Source of the DNA: Chryseobacterium gleum | Lineage (GTDB): Bacteria; Bacteroidota; Bacteroidia; UBA10329 | NCBI GenBank assembly: GCA_945903645.1 | Contig: CAMDOM010000035.1 | Span: 1 to 38,906, forward strand | Direction of reading: 5' to 3' | DNA: 38,906 nucleotides | Shown: piece by piece, positions 24,085-32,098 of the stretch | Numbering within the stretch: the first letter of the stretch is position 1 | How the letters are laid out: every line of letters begins with the position of its first letter | Notes under the pieces: generated by a model | Told to the model about the DNA's origin: nothing | What the model saw: only the letters and a program-made list of their open reading frames with translations | Databases searched by the model: none | Program-made: the position numbers and the translations under genes

Positions 24085-25171
24085 GGACATTTATCTTATT
24101 GTATTGCCCTCACTTACATTGGGTGGGTGTGAAACTCAAGGCCTGTTTTATGCACGAATTATTGCGAACTCAAGAGTTGGAACACCCATTTTCGTTAATC
24201 TTGGAAGAGAAGGCGAATTGGTTCCCCTTCTCGACTTTTACGGGTTTAAGTACTTCAGCGTCAATAGTAGCCCATTTTATCAAAGTGGCCGTTTTCAAAA
24301 AATCTTTATTCTCCTGCGATTAGCGTTAGTACTGAGAAAATACAAACCTAAACACATTATTGCTCAAAGTTATTGGCCCAATCTTTTTGCTGGTGTGGTG
24401 TGGCGTTTTACGGGTGCCACGCGTTTTTTTTGGATTCAAGGTTCAGTAGACAGCGAACTAGGAATGACGATATGGGAAAAAATTGCCAAAATTTTTCGCC
24501 CAACCTATCTTGCCAATAGCCAAGCTAGTTGGGAATTCATTAAAAAAAGGCATAATCTAAAAAGTAATTCGCCAATAATTTACAATGCCTTAGATATACC
24601 AGAACTATATCCCAAAGAAAAAAAGGAGTGCCTTCAACTTATTATGGTCGCCAACTTCTTTCCTGAAAAAGACTTTGAAACTCTTTTAAGAGCATTCTCC
24701 AAAACGTTGGAAACATATCCTAACTGCATTCTTAATTTAGTTGGGAAAAGTCCTGGAAATGACCTTAAAATGAACAAGATGAAAGCTCTTGCTTTTGATT
24801 TAAAATTAGGTCGTAAGGTCATATTTCACGGACCAGTTAAGGATGTTTCAGAATTATTGCGGAGTGCAGATATTGGCATTCTTTCCACTTTTTCAGAAGG
24901 ACTTTCCAACTCACTATTGGAATATATGGCGTATGGACTTCCGATTTTAGCTACCATTATTGCCCCCAATAAAGAAGCTTTAGGCGAAAATAACTTCCGA
25001 TGGCTTTTCACTCCAAAAGATGTCGTTAAGCTCACCGCTTTACTATCGGAATTATGCTCTGATGAAAGCCTTCGAAAAGAGATTGGGAAAAAAAATCGCG
25101 AACGAGCAATCGAGCTATTCTCTTTTAATGCTTTCCAGGAGCGCTTTTTAGATATACTCCGCCAAAATTGA
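24071..25171 (+). CDS. GT4 family glycosyltransferase
   Basis: This 366-residue GT-B enzyme starts with IYLIVLPSLTLGGCETQGLFYARII, the glycine-rich acceptor loop. The donor-side motif is FSEGLSNSLLEYMAYGLPILA, with both glutamates of E-x7-E present. It shares long runs with the next gene at 25192, for example YWPNLFAGVVWRFTGATRFFW against HWPNLICGTIWRTTGANRFFW, and VMVANFFPEKD-type blocks. The two are tandem paralogues. It overlaps the upstream gene by 14 nt and is separated from its paralogue by 20 nt. Confidence 0.88.
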   Translation: MPSAKDIYLIVLPSLTLGGCETQGLFYARIIANSRVGTPIFVNLGREGELVPLLDFYGFKYFSVNSSPFYQSGRFQKIFILLRLALVLRKYKPKHIIAQSYWPNLFAGVVWRFTGATRFFWIQGSVDSELGMTIWEKIAKIFRPTYLANSQASWEFIKKRHNLKSNSPIIYNALDIPELYPKEKKECLQLIMVANFFPEKDFETLLRAFSKTLETYPNCILNLVGKSPGNDLKMNKMKALAFDLKLGRKVIFHGPVKDVSELLRSADIGILSTFSEGLSNSLLEYMAYGLPILATIIAPNKEALGENNFRWLFTPKDVVKLTALLSELCSDESLRKEIGKKNRERAIELFSFNAFQERFLDILRQN

Positions 25172-25191
25172 TGGCTCGTTGATTCCTATTT

Positions 25192-26307
25192 ATGACTCTA
25201 CTACCCAACTATATTATTGTCATTACTTCACTTACTGTTGGTGGCGCTGAAAATCAAGCGCTTCAATATGCCCTCGCAATTAAAAAGCTTAGGCTTGGCA
25301 ATCCGATTATTGTAAGTGTTGGGAGTAGTGGCCTTTTGACCAATCAATTAGAAGAATTAGAAATAAAATTTACCACTTATGACACCCAGCATTTTTTTGG
25401 TTTATCTCGATTTCGAAAAATCATCACCCTTTTTGGCTTCGCCAAATTTATACGAAGTTTAAATCCACACACCATTATTGCATTCACCCATTGGCCTAAT
25501 CTCATTTGCGGAACAATTTGGCGCACAACTGGTGCAAATCGCTTTTTTTGGAACCAGCGTTCAGTCGATTCGGATATCGCTATCACCTTATGGGAGCGCA
25601 TAGCAATTTTCGCTCAGCCAAAATATCTATCCAACGGCCAGGCTGGAGGCAATTTCATAGCAAATCGACATGGACTTCAAAATAATGATATGCACATCAT
25701 TCCGAACGCTGTCATTATTCCTTCCGTATCTTTAATTTCCTCTAAAAAAAAAGGGGAAGGCATTATTAACCTTGTTATGGTCGCAAATTTTTTTCCGGAA
25801 AAGGACTATGCTACCTTGTTGCATGCCGTTAGAATTTACGTTGATCGAAAAGACACTCGAAAAATCATGGTTCATCTTATTGGAAGTGCACCTGGCAACA
25901 GTCCGGCTCTTTTAAACATGAAAGCTTTGGCTTTTGAGCTTCAGCTTGAAAATCACGTAACTTTTCACGACAAACAAGAGTCTGTTGATTTCTATTTATT
26001 AGATGCCGATATTGGTATTTTATCCACGCGGTCGGAAGGTGTAAGTAATGCCATCTTAGAATATATGGCCTATGGATTGCCAGTTATAGCCACTGACATT
26101 CTCGCAAATCGTGAAGCACTTGGGCCTGAAAATCGAAGATGGTTATTTCCGATTGGAGATGCCGAACGGTTGTCTGAACTTTTGGATGAACTCATTGGTT
26201 ACGCGGATAGAACTACCCTTGGTGAACACAACCGAAACTATGTGGAAGGACGACACTCGCTAAGAGTGTTTGAACAACGGTTGCATGCAGAGCTAGTTGC
26301 TTCGTAA
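25192..26307 (+). CDS. GT4 family glycosyltransferase (tandem paralogue of the preceding gene)
   Basis: This 371-residue GT-B enzyme has YIIVITSLTVGGAENQALQYALAI at the N-terminus and SEGVSNAILEYMAYGLPVIA carrying the E-x7-E pair. Its layout and many motifs follow the gene at 24071 throughout. Differences are spread along the length, including the acceptor-binding half, so the copies may now use different acceptors. The following GT2 gene starts 2 nt after the stop codon. Sugar specificity cannot be predicted. Confidence 0.88.
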   Translation: MTLLPNYIIVITSLTVGGAENQALQYALAIKKLRLGNPIIVSVGSSGLLTNQLEELEIKFTTYDTQHFFGLSRFRKIITLFGFAKFIRSLNPHTIIAFTHWPNLICGTIWRTTGANRFFWNQRSVDSDIAITLWERIAIFAQPKYLSNGQAGGNFIANRHGLQNNDMHIIPNAVIIPSVSLISSKKKGEGIINLVMVANFFPEKDYATLLHAVRIYVDRKDTRKIMVHLIGSAPGNSPALLNMKALAFELQLENHVTFHDKQESVDFYLLDADIGILSTRSEGVSNAILEYMAYGLPVIATDILANREALGPENRRWLFPIGDAERLSELLDELIGYADRTTLGEHNRNYVEGRHSLRVFEQRLHAELVAS

Positions 26308-26309
26308 TT

Positions 26310-27239
26310 ATGACGTATTCGGCCAAAGACATTACCATCATCATAACCTGTTACAAGGAGGGCGAATTGCTGCGGAGAGCACTTGCATCTGTGACCAATC
26401 AGACAATGCAGGGATTTTCTGTCCTTCTCATTAATGACTGCTCACCCGATACAATTACCAACTCCATTTGCATAGAATTAGCAAGGACATTTCCATTGCA
26501 TTATATCCGTCTTGAACGCAATGGAGGCTCGGCAATGGCTCGAAATATGGCCCTTAAAAACTGCTCCACCTTGTTGATTGTACCATTGGATGGAGATGAT
26601 GAATTGCCTAAAAACCTAGTCGAAACCGTGCTTTATCAATTCAATAAGCACCCTAAAGCCGATTACCTATTTGGAGATTACGTAGTAGAAGTTCCCGAAA
26701 CCAACCATCGTTCGTTGGTGTCATGCGCTGAACTTGCAGATGAAACAGGACTATTGAAAGGTGAATCGCTTGCTCGCAATTGGTGTTTACTGGGACAGCT
26801 GCCCTATAAACGTCATCTGTGGGAACGTATTGGGGGTTTCAATGAAGCGTTTTCTCGAACTTATGAAGACGTAGTGTTTTGGAGAGATGCAATCTTGGCA
26901 GACTTGCAGGGGATCTATGTAAATCAAGTGTTGTATACATGGCATCGGTCCGAGCAAGGGAAGAATGCATCCTTGGATGAGCATGCTTTCCTGCCTGTTC
27001 GCATTCATGGTTTACCATTTTATGACCGCTTCTATCCTGAATATTCGCTCGATATGCGACATTATATTCATCGTTATTTCGCAGCAAGACTTATGGCGTC
27101 AGAATTAAATGAATTTTTGAAATTACCTCACGAGAATACGTTTACCTTTTGGCAGAGATTTAAAGTAAAATTGATGTATGCTCGGCCCATTTACATTATG
27201 CTTAGGCGTATAGCGAATATTTTCCGCTTTCCAAAATGA
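26310..27239 (+). CDS. GT2 family glycosyltransferase
   Basis: This is a 309-residue GT-A enzyme. The start is ITIIITCYKEGELLRRALASV, NDCSPD is at 42-47 and the DXD block DGDDE at 94-98. RTYEDVVFWRDAI supplies the ED acceptor-side motif. It belongs to a different GT2 branch from its downstream neighbour. It overlaps that neighbour by 4 nt (ATGA at 27236) and starts 2 nt after the upstream GT4, consistent with one operon. Confidence 0.87.
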   Translation: MTYSAKDITIIITCYKEGELLRRALASVTNQTMQGFSVLLINDCSPDTITNSICIELARTFPLHYIRLERNGGSAMARNMALKNCSTLLIVPLDGDDELPKNLVETVLYQFNKHPKADYLFGDYVVEVPETNHRSLVSCAELADETGLLKGESLARNWCLLGQLPYKRHLWERIGGFNEAFSRTYEDVVFWRDAILADLQGIYVNQVLYTWHRSEQGKNASLDEHAFLPVRIHGLPFYDRFYPEYSLDMRHYIHRYFAARLMASELNEFLKLPHENTFTFWQRFKVKLMYARPIYIMLRRIANIFRFPK

Positions 27240-28210
27240 ATGCACTCCCTAGGATTTCCATAGTTACCCCTTCGTATAATCAAGGTCAGTATATTGAACA
27301 AACTATTTTAAGTGTTATCAATCAAAACTATCCAAACCTTGAATACATTGTAATAGATGGTGGAAGTACTGATGATACGGTGAGTATTCTGAAGAAATAT
27401 TCCGACAAATTAACCTATTGGGTTAGCGAAAAAGACAGCGGTCAAAGTCATGCCATTAACAAAGGACTAAAGTTTTGTACTGGTGATGTATTTAATTGGT
27501 TGAACTCTGACGATTTTCTTCAGCCCGGTGCTCTTGCCCATATTGCAAACGAATACAAAAAAAAGTCGTTCACCGCTCTATGTTGTAGGGTTCACGTGCT
27601 CAACGGCACTGACTTTTCTCACATTAGAAAGCCCTCATACATTGGGAATTCACTTGAAGAAACTATTGCTTTGTTCAATATCAATCAAGAAGGAACTTGG
27701 TGGTCACTTGATGCTGTGAAACACGTAGGCGGTGTAAAAGAGGATTTATACGGTGTAATGGATTTAGACCTTTGGTTCAATTTACTTTGCACTTATCCGC
27801 TTGATTCTTTTCGAAGTTCTTCTGAAATTGTCTCCAATTTCAGAAGACATGAGGGTGCAAAATCTACGCAGAACAGAAAAAATGATTTTGAAAATGACTT
27901 ATTTTGGTTTGAACAACTCTTACTATTCCAACAGTTTGTGCCAAAATCGATGAAACTGAATTATGGAGATTTATTTCCTAATTCCCATAAAAGGATAATT
28001 ATTATCCCCGAGTCAAAACTTCCTGAAATCATAAAGACTCGTATTACGCAATTGTTCCTTTTTCAATGCACAAAAAACTTCTACCACTCAAATAATATGA
28101 AGTTTGCAAGTGCCGCAAGTACGTATCTCAATGCTGACTTACTAAAAGAAAAGGCTGGCGATATAAGGTACCTGAAACGGATGATATTTCTAAAAAAATG
28201 GTTCAATTGA
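27236..28210 (+). CDS. GT2 family glycosyltransferase
   Basis: This 324-residue GT-A enzyme starts RISIVTPSYNQGQYIEQTI, with DGGSTDDT at 41-48, SEKDSGQSHAINKG at 64-77 and NSDD at 90-93. YGVMDLDLWFNLLCTY is the acceptor-side block. It is a clear paralogue of the GT2 enzymes at 18849 and 9262. It overlaps the previous gene by 4 nt and the next by 13 nt. Confidence 0.88.
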   Translation: MNALPRISIVTPSYNQGQYIEQTILSVINQNYPNLEYIVIDGGSTDDTVSILKKYSDKLTYWVSEKDSGQSHAINKGLKFCTGDVFNWLNSDDFLQPGALAHIANEYKKKSFTALCCRVHVLNGTDFSHIRKPSYIGNSLEETIALFNINQEGTWWSLDAVKHVGGVKEDLYGVMDLDLWFNLLCTYPLDSFRSSSEIVSNFRRHEGAKSTQNRKNDFENDLFWFEQLLLFQQFVPKSMKLNYGDLFPNSHKRIIIIPESKLPEIIKTRITQLFLFQCTKNFYHSNNMKFASAASTYLNADLLKEKAGDIRYLKRMIFLKKWFN

Positions 28211-29223
28211 ATTCGAGCCAGAGTCCATTGGTTAGTATTGTGATGCCCGTTTACAACGCGGAAAAGTTTCTACAATCGGCTGTGAGCAGTATTCTTGCCC
28301 AATCCTATTCAAACATTGAACTTATCGCAATAAATGATGGTTGTTCAGACCATTCGATGGAAATCCTTCAAAGTTTTAACGATACTAGGTTACGCATACT
28401 GAGCAATGAACGTAATTTTGGAATTGTGTACTCCCTTAATGTCGGAATTGATAATGCAAATGGGGCTTATATAGCTAGAATGGATGCAGATGATGAATCT
28501 TTACCTGATAGAATAAAGGAACAGGTAGTTTTCATGGAAATGCATTCTGAGATAGGTTTAAGCGGAACTTGGTATGAAAATATTGGTGATTTGAGTGGGT
28601 TAGTACAACTTGAAACTGAGCATGATGCAATTGTATTTCGTCTTCTATATCAGTTTCACATGCTACATCCATCATGGATAATTCGCAAATCTGTTTTGGA
28701 GGAACATCCTCTTCGATACAAAACGCTATATGGAGAAGACTATGAATTTGTATCAAATTTGATTGCACAGACACGCATTGCTAATATTCCTAAATATTTA
28801 ATAAGATACCGGCAGTTCGCTCAAAGCATGTCAAAATCCAATGCTGAAGTAACTATCAAAAATTGTTTGGCAATTCGGAAACAGCTATTTAAAACGTTAG
28901 GAATATCTTTAAATGATTTTGAGTTAATACTTTTCGAAAAGATAATGCACCAAGATTATGAAACTAGTATTAGTTTCATGGAGTCCGTAGATTCTTTACT
29001 ATCAAGATTATGGAACGAGTTTGATACTAAGAATAGAATTTTGAGTGAGCACTATTTTAGACCTAAATTAATTGAACTTTGGCAGAGCTGTTTAACGAAT
29101 ACCAGTAGCCTAGGGTTTGATGGATTGTCCCTCTATCATTCATCCAATTTCCGAAAATCCGTTAAAACCGCATCGGTAAAATTCGAACTAAAGTATTTTG
29201 TAAAAAGTATTTTCAGACGTTAA
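28198..29223 (+). CDS. GT2 family glycosyltransferase
   Basis: This 341-residue GT-A enzyme contains LVSIVMPVYNAEKFLQSAVSS, NDGCSD at 46-51 and the DADDE metal-binding block at 96-100, all in expected order. LYGEDYEFVSNLIAQ is the acceptor-side ED motif. The last 110 residues are less conserved and helical. It overlaps the previous gene by 13 nt and ends a run of overlapping GT genes; a 153-bp gap without a recognisable gene or clear promoter follows. Confidence 0.87.
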   Translation: MVQLNSSQSPLVSIVMPVYNAEKFLQSAVSSILAQSYSNIELIAINDGCSDHSMEILQSFNDTRLRILSNERNFGIVYSLNVGIDNANGAYIARMDADDESLPDRIKEQVVFMEMHSEIGLSGTWYENIGDLSGLVQLETEHDAIVFRLLYQFHMLHPSWIIRKSVLEEHPLRYKTLYGEDYEFVSNLIAQTRIANIPKYLIRYRQFAQSMSKSNAEVTIKNCLAIRKQLFKTLGISLNDFELILFEKIMHQDYETSISFMESVDSLLSRLWNEFDTKNRILSEHYFRPKLIELWQSCLTNTSSLGFDGLSLYHSSNFRKSVKTASVKFELKYFVKSIFRR

Positions 29224-29376
29224 TGGCACTGTACTAATAGCTGGATTTAGATAATTTCATTCTGTTATGTTGTAAAAATTAGAACAGTAATTAAAAGTAG
29301 CTAGTGATATTTCTAAAATGATGTTCAATGTATTTTTTCTTCTGAGGAAATGCCTAAGTAGACGTGAAATAACCAG

Positions 29377-30537
29377 ATGAATCTGCCATTCAATCTCCAA
29401 TATATAAGTGGATTAGAAGAAACGTATCTAAAGGAATGCATCCATAACGGACTTTTTTCAGGGAATGGTCCATTCACCGTGAAATGTCAATCTTGGTTAG
29501 AAAATCGCTATCCCTTTCATAAAGCGATGCTAACCAGCTCTTGCACTGATGCGTTAGAAATGGCTGCACTTTTACTGGATGTGCGCTCGGGAGATGAAAT
29601 TATTATGCCTTCCTACACATTTGTTAGTACTGCAAATGCATTTGTATTAAGAGGGGCAACTGTAGTTTTTGCGGATAGTAGAACGGACCATCCTGGAATT
29701 GATGAAACACGAATAGAAGCCCTGATATCTTCGCGTACTAAGGCAATTGTAGTAGTGCATTACGCAGGTGTGGCTTGCGACATGGATGTGATTATGGATA
29801 TCGCTGCGCGGTATGGACTAAAAGTGGTTGAGGATGCTGCTCAAGCAATAGATTGTTTTTACAAAGGAAGGCCGTTGGGTGGAATTGGGCATTTGGGTGC
29901 CTTTTCATTTCATGCTACAAAAAATATCCATTGCGGTGAAGGTGGAGCCTTAATCATAAATGACATTTCGTTAGTGAACCGTGCTGAAATTCTTTGGGAA
30001 CATGGAACCGACAAAGCTGCATTTGTAAGAGGAGAGATTGAACATTATCAGTGGCGAGAAGTGGGATCTTCATTTTTACCTTCAGAACTAAATGCCGCTT
30101 TTCTTTGGGGACAATTTCAATCTCTAGATGAAGTTACTAAAGAACGATGCCGACTATCAGAATTGTATATTTCGAAATTATCTGCTTTTTTTGAACGTAG
30201 TCTACTCTATAAGCCCAGTATTCCAGATTACAGCAAACACAATGGACACATTAGCTATATTGTGTGCCAATCAATGGAACAACGGGATGCATTAACAAAA
30301 CACTTAAAACAAGCTAGTATTCAAGCGTGCTCGCATTACCAACCACTTCATTCTTCTCATTACTATCAAGCTAGTCAAAAAAATCAACATCTGGGAAATT
30401 GTGAACGATATGGAAGCTGTCTACTCCGCCTTCCTATGTATGTTGGTCTTAAAGATGAAGACATAATTAAAATTTGCGAGGAAATTGGTTCTTTTCTCCT
30501 TAATACTAAAAAGGACAATTCAAACAATTCTTACTAA
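29377..30537 (+). CDS. wecE: dTDP-4-amino-4,6-dideoxygalactose transaminase (WecE/RffA-like)
   Basis: This PLP enzyme aminates dTDP-4-keto-6-deoxy-D-glucose to dTDP-4-amino-4,6-dideoxy-D-galactose (dTDP-Fuc4N). The 386 residues follow the WecE pattern closely: LFSGNGPFTVKCQSWLE, LTSSCTDALEMAALLLD, IMPSYTFVSTANAFVLRGA, VHYAGVACDMD and WREVGSSFLPSELNAAFLW. The PLP lysine is K182 in SFHATKN and the cofactor aspartate is D153 in EDAAQAI. It is clearly different from the VioA-like enzyme at 14626. The supply enzymes RmlA and RmlB are not in this window and must be encoded elsewhere. A 136-bp gap with a promoter-like element follows. Confidence 0.87.
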   Translation: MNLPFNLQYISGLEETYLKECIHNGLFSGNGPFTVKCQSWLENRYPFHKAMLTSSCTDALEMAALLLDVRSGDEIIMPSYTFVSTANAFVLRGATVVFADSRTDHPGIDETRIEALISSRTKAIVVVHYAGVACDMDVIMDIAARYGLKVVEDAAQAIDCFYKGRPLGGIGHLGAFSFHATKNIHCGEGGALIINDISLVNRAEILWEHGTDKAAFVRGEIEHYQWREVGSSFLPSELNAAFLWGQFQSLDEVTKERCRLSELYISKLSAFFERSLLYKPSIPDYSKHNGHISYIVCQSMEQRDALTKHLKQASIQACSHYQPLHSSHYYQASQKNQHLGNCERYGSCLLRLPMYVGLKDEDIIKICEEIGSFLLNTKKDNSNNSY

Positions 30538-30632
30538 TCCATGTCTGTTTTTTTTTCGAATCACCAAAATGTACTACTGTCAGAATAAAACATTGAGATA
30601 ATCTGCGTTTTTCATGGAATGAATAATTACTT

Positions 30633-30640
30633 TAGATTTG
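30633..30640 (+). promoter_or_regulatory. Candidate -7 promoter element
   Basis: TAGATTTG is an exact match to TAnnTTTG, 34 nt before the ATG at 30674 and within a 136-bp gap. There is no convincing TTG at -33. It would drive the polyprenyl-phosphate transferase, methyltransferase and GT-C trio. Confidence 0.4.
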
Positions 30641-30673
30641 GCTAAAATATACGTGTAAAAAAGAAAAGCTACC

Positions 30674-31402
30674 ATGTCAAAACCTTCCATCACAGTATTT
30701 TTCCCTGTTTATAACGATGAGAATACAGTGGAGAATTTGACATTAAAAGCTATTGAAGTTTTGGAGGAAATTGCTTCTGAATATGAAGTGATTATAGTGA
30801 ATGACGGGAGTCCTGATAGATCTGGAGCGATTGCAGAAGAATTAGCCAAAAAACATTCCTGTGTTAAAGTGCTGCACCATGAAACAAACAAAGGGTATGG
30901 AGCAGCGATTCGGACTGGTTTTAATGCCGCCAAATTCGAGTGGATTTTTCAAACAGATGGAGATTTTGAATATGACATTGTAGATATCAAGAAAATGGTG
31001 CGTCTCTTGGACTTTTACGATTTAATAATCACTTTTCGCTACGTAAAGCTGTATTCAAATTGGCGGATTTTTGTTTCTACCATCTACAATCAAGTGTGTA
31101 GATGGGTATTTAGAACGAATTTCCGCGACATAAGTACAGGTATGCGGATGATACGAAAAAATGTCTTCGATGAATTGACCTTGGTTTCTACTAGTCCTTT
31201 TATTGGTGCTGAAATAGCATTTAGAACAATGCTAAAAGGGTATCGCGTAGGCGAAATGGGAATACAAACGTTTCCACGTGAGTTTGGTAGTGGTTCCTCT
31301 ACTTCATGGAAGAATATTTTACTCACTATAAAGGATATGCGAAAAGTTCACTCACACATTTTTTCAGCACATTATGAATTGCCAAGCAACAGAAAGCGCT
31401 AG
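30674..31402 (+). CDS. GT2 polyprenyl-phosphate glycosyltransferase (DPM1-like)
   Basis: This 242-residue GT-A enzyme resembles dolichol/undecaprenyl-phosphate sugar transferases, which load a sugar on the lipid carrier at the cytosolic face. ITVFFPVYNDENTVE leads to NDGSPDRSG at 43-51, and TNKGYGAAIRTGF at 71-83 is a strong DPM1-type marker. QTDGDFEYD at 93-101 is the metal-binding block, and ISTGMRMIRKNVF fits the acceptor side. There are no C-terminal membrane segments, so it would rely on partners or a soluble DPM1-like mode. The GT-C membrane enzyme at 32099 is the natural user of its product. Confidence 0.85.
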   Translation: MSKPSITVFFPVYNDENTVENLTLKAIEVLEEIASEYEVIIVNDGSPDRSGAIAEELAKKHSCVKVLHHETNKGYGAAIRTGFNAAKFEWIFQTDGDFEYDIVDIKKMVRLLDFYDLIITFRYVKLYSNWRIFVSTIYNQVCRWVFRTNFRDISTGMRMIRKNVFDELTLVSTSPFIGAEIAFRTMLKGYRVGEMGIQTFPREFGSGSSTSWKNILLTIKDMRKVHSHIFSAHYELPSNRKR

Positions 31403-31431
31403 GAAATATTTTACCGAAAAATCTCCACCCA

Positions 31432-32070
31432 ATGAGTAGCTATTATGATTCTAGATTCAAATTCGACCCAAAAAGACGCATTGTATGGAATGAGATAGTC
31501 GCTTATTTGAGCCATCACATTCCAATCAAAGGAACTGTAGTGGATCTTGGAGCGGGGTATTGCGATTTCATCAATGCTGTGAACGCCAAACGCAGAATTG
31601 CCATTGATATTTCGGATGAATCTGAGCATTACTGTCATCCTGAAGTGGAGTTTCTGCGTTCATCGGTACTTGACTTAAGCGTATTGGGTGATTCATCTGT
31701 AGATGTGGTGCATGCTAGCAATCTTTTAGAGCATTTTAATGATGATGACTTGGATAAGCTTATTGCGGAAATATATCGCATACTTTCCCCTTCGGGCAAG
31801 CTTATCCTATTGCAACCAAACTATCGCCTTTCCTACAAGTATTACTTTGATGATTACACCCACAAGAAAGTGTGGACCCATGTATCTCTGCGAGATTTTT
31901 TAACGGCAAATAAATTTAAGGCGGTAAAAGACTACACGAAATTTCTTCCTTTCTCCATGAAATCTTCCGGCAGTTTACCCGTATTTCCAGTTATAATTAG
32001 GGCTTACCTCCACTCTCCTTGGAAACCGTTTGCTGGACAGATGCTCTTGGTTTCGGAAGTAAATAAATAA
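31432..32070 (+). CDS. Class I SAM-dependent methyltransferase (Methyltransf_11-like)
   Basis: This 212-residue enzyme has motif I VVDLGAGYCDF at 36-46, an acidic strand-2 end in AIDIS, and the HASNLLEHFNDDDLDKLI block with the NLLEH post-motif typical of Methyltransf_11. LSPSGKLILLQPN follows in the normal position. The C-terminal part lacks a recognisable substrate motif. It lies between the polyprenyl-phosphate transferase (29-nt gap) and the GT-C gene (28-nt gap), suggesting that it modifies the same sugar or lipid-linked intermediate. Confidence 0.83.
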   Translation: MSSYYDSRFKFDPKRRIVWNEIVAYLSHHIPIKGTVVDLGAGYCDFINAVNAKRRIAIDISDESEHYCHPEVEFLRSSVLDLSVLGDSSVDVVHASNLLEHFNDDDLDKLIAEIYRILSPSGKLILLQPNYRLSYKYYFDDYTHKKVWTHVSLRDFLTANKFKAVKDYTKFLPFSMKSSGSLPVFPVIIRAYLHSPWKPFAGQMLLVSEVNK

Positions 32071-32098
32071 ACTGCTTGGAAGACTTAACTCGCAACTG

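Noticed and set aside
30546-30556. T-run after wecE as a rho-independent terminator
   Set aside because: There is a long run of T but no GC-rich inverted repeat before it.
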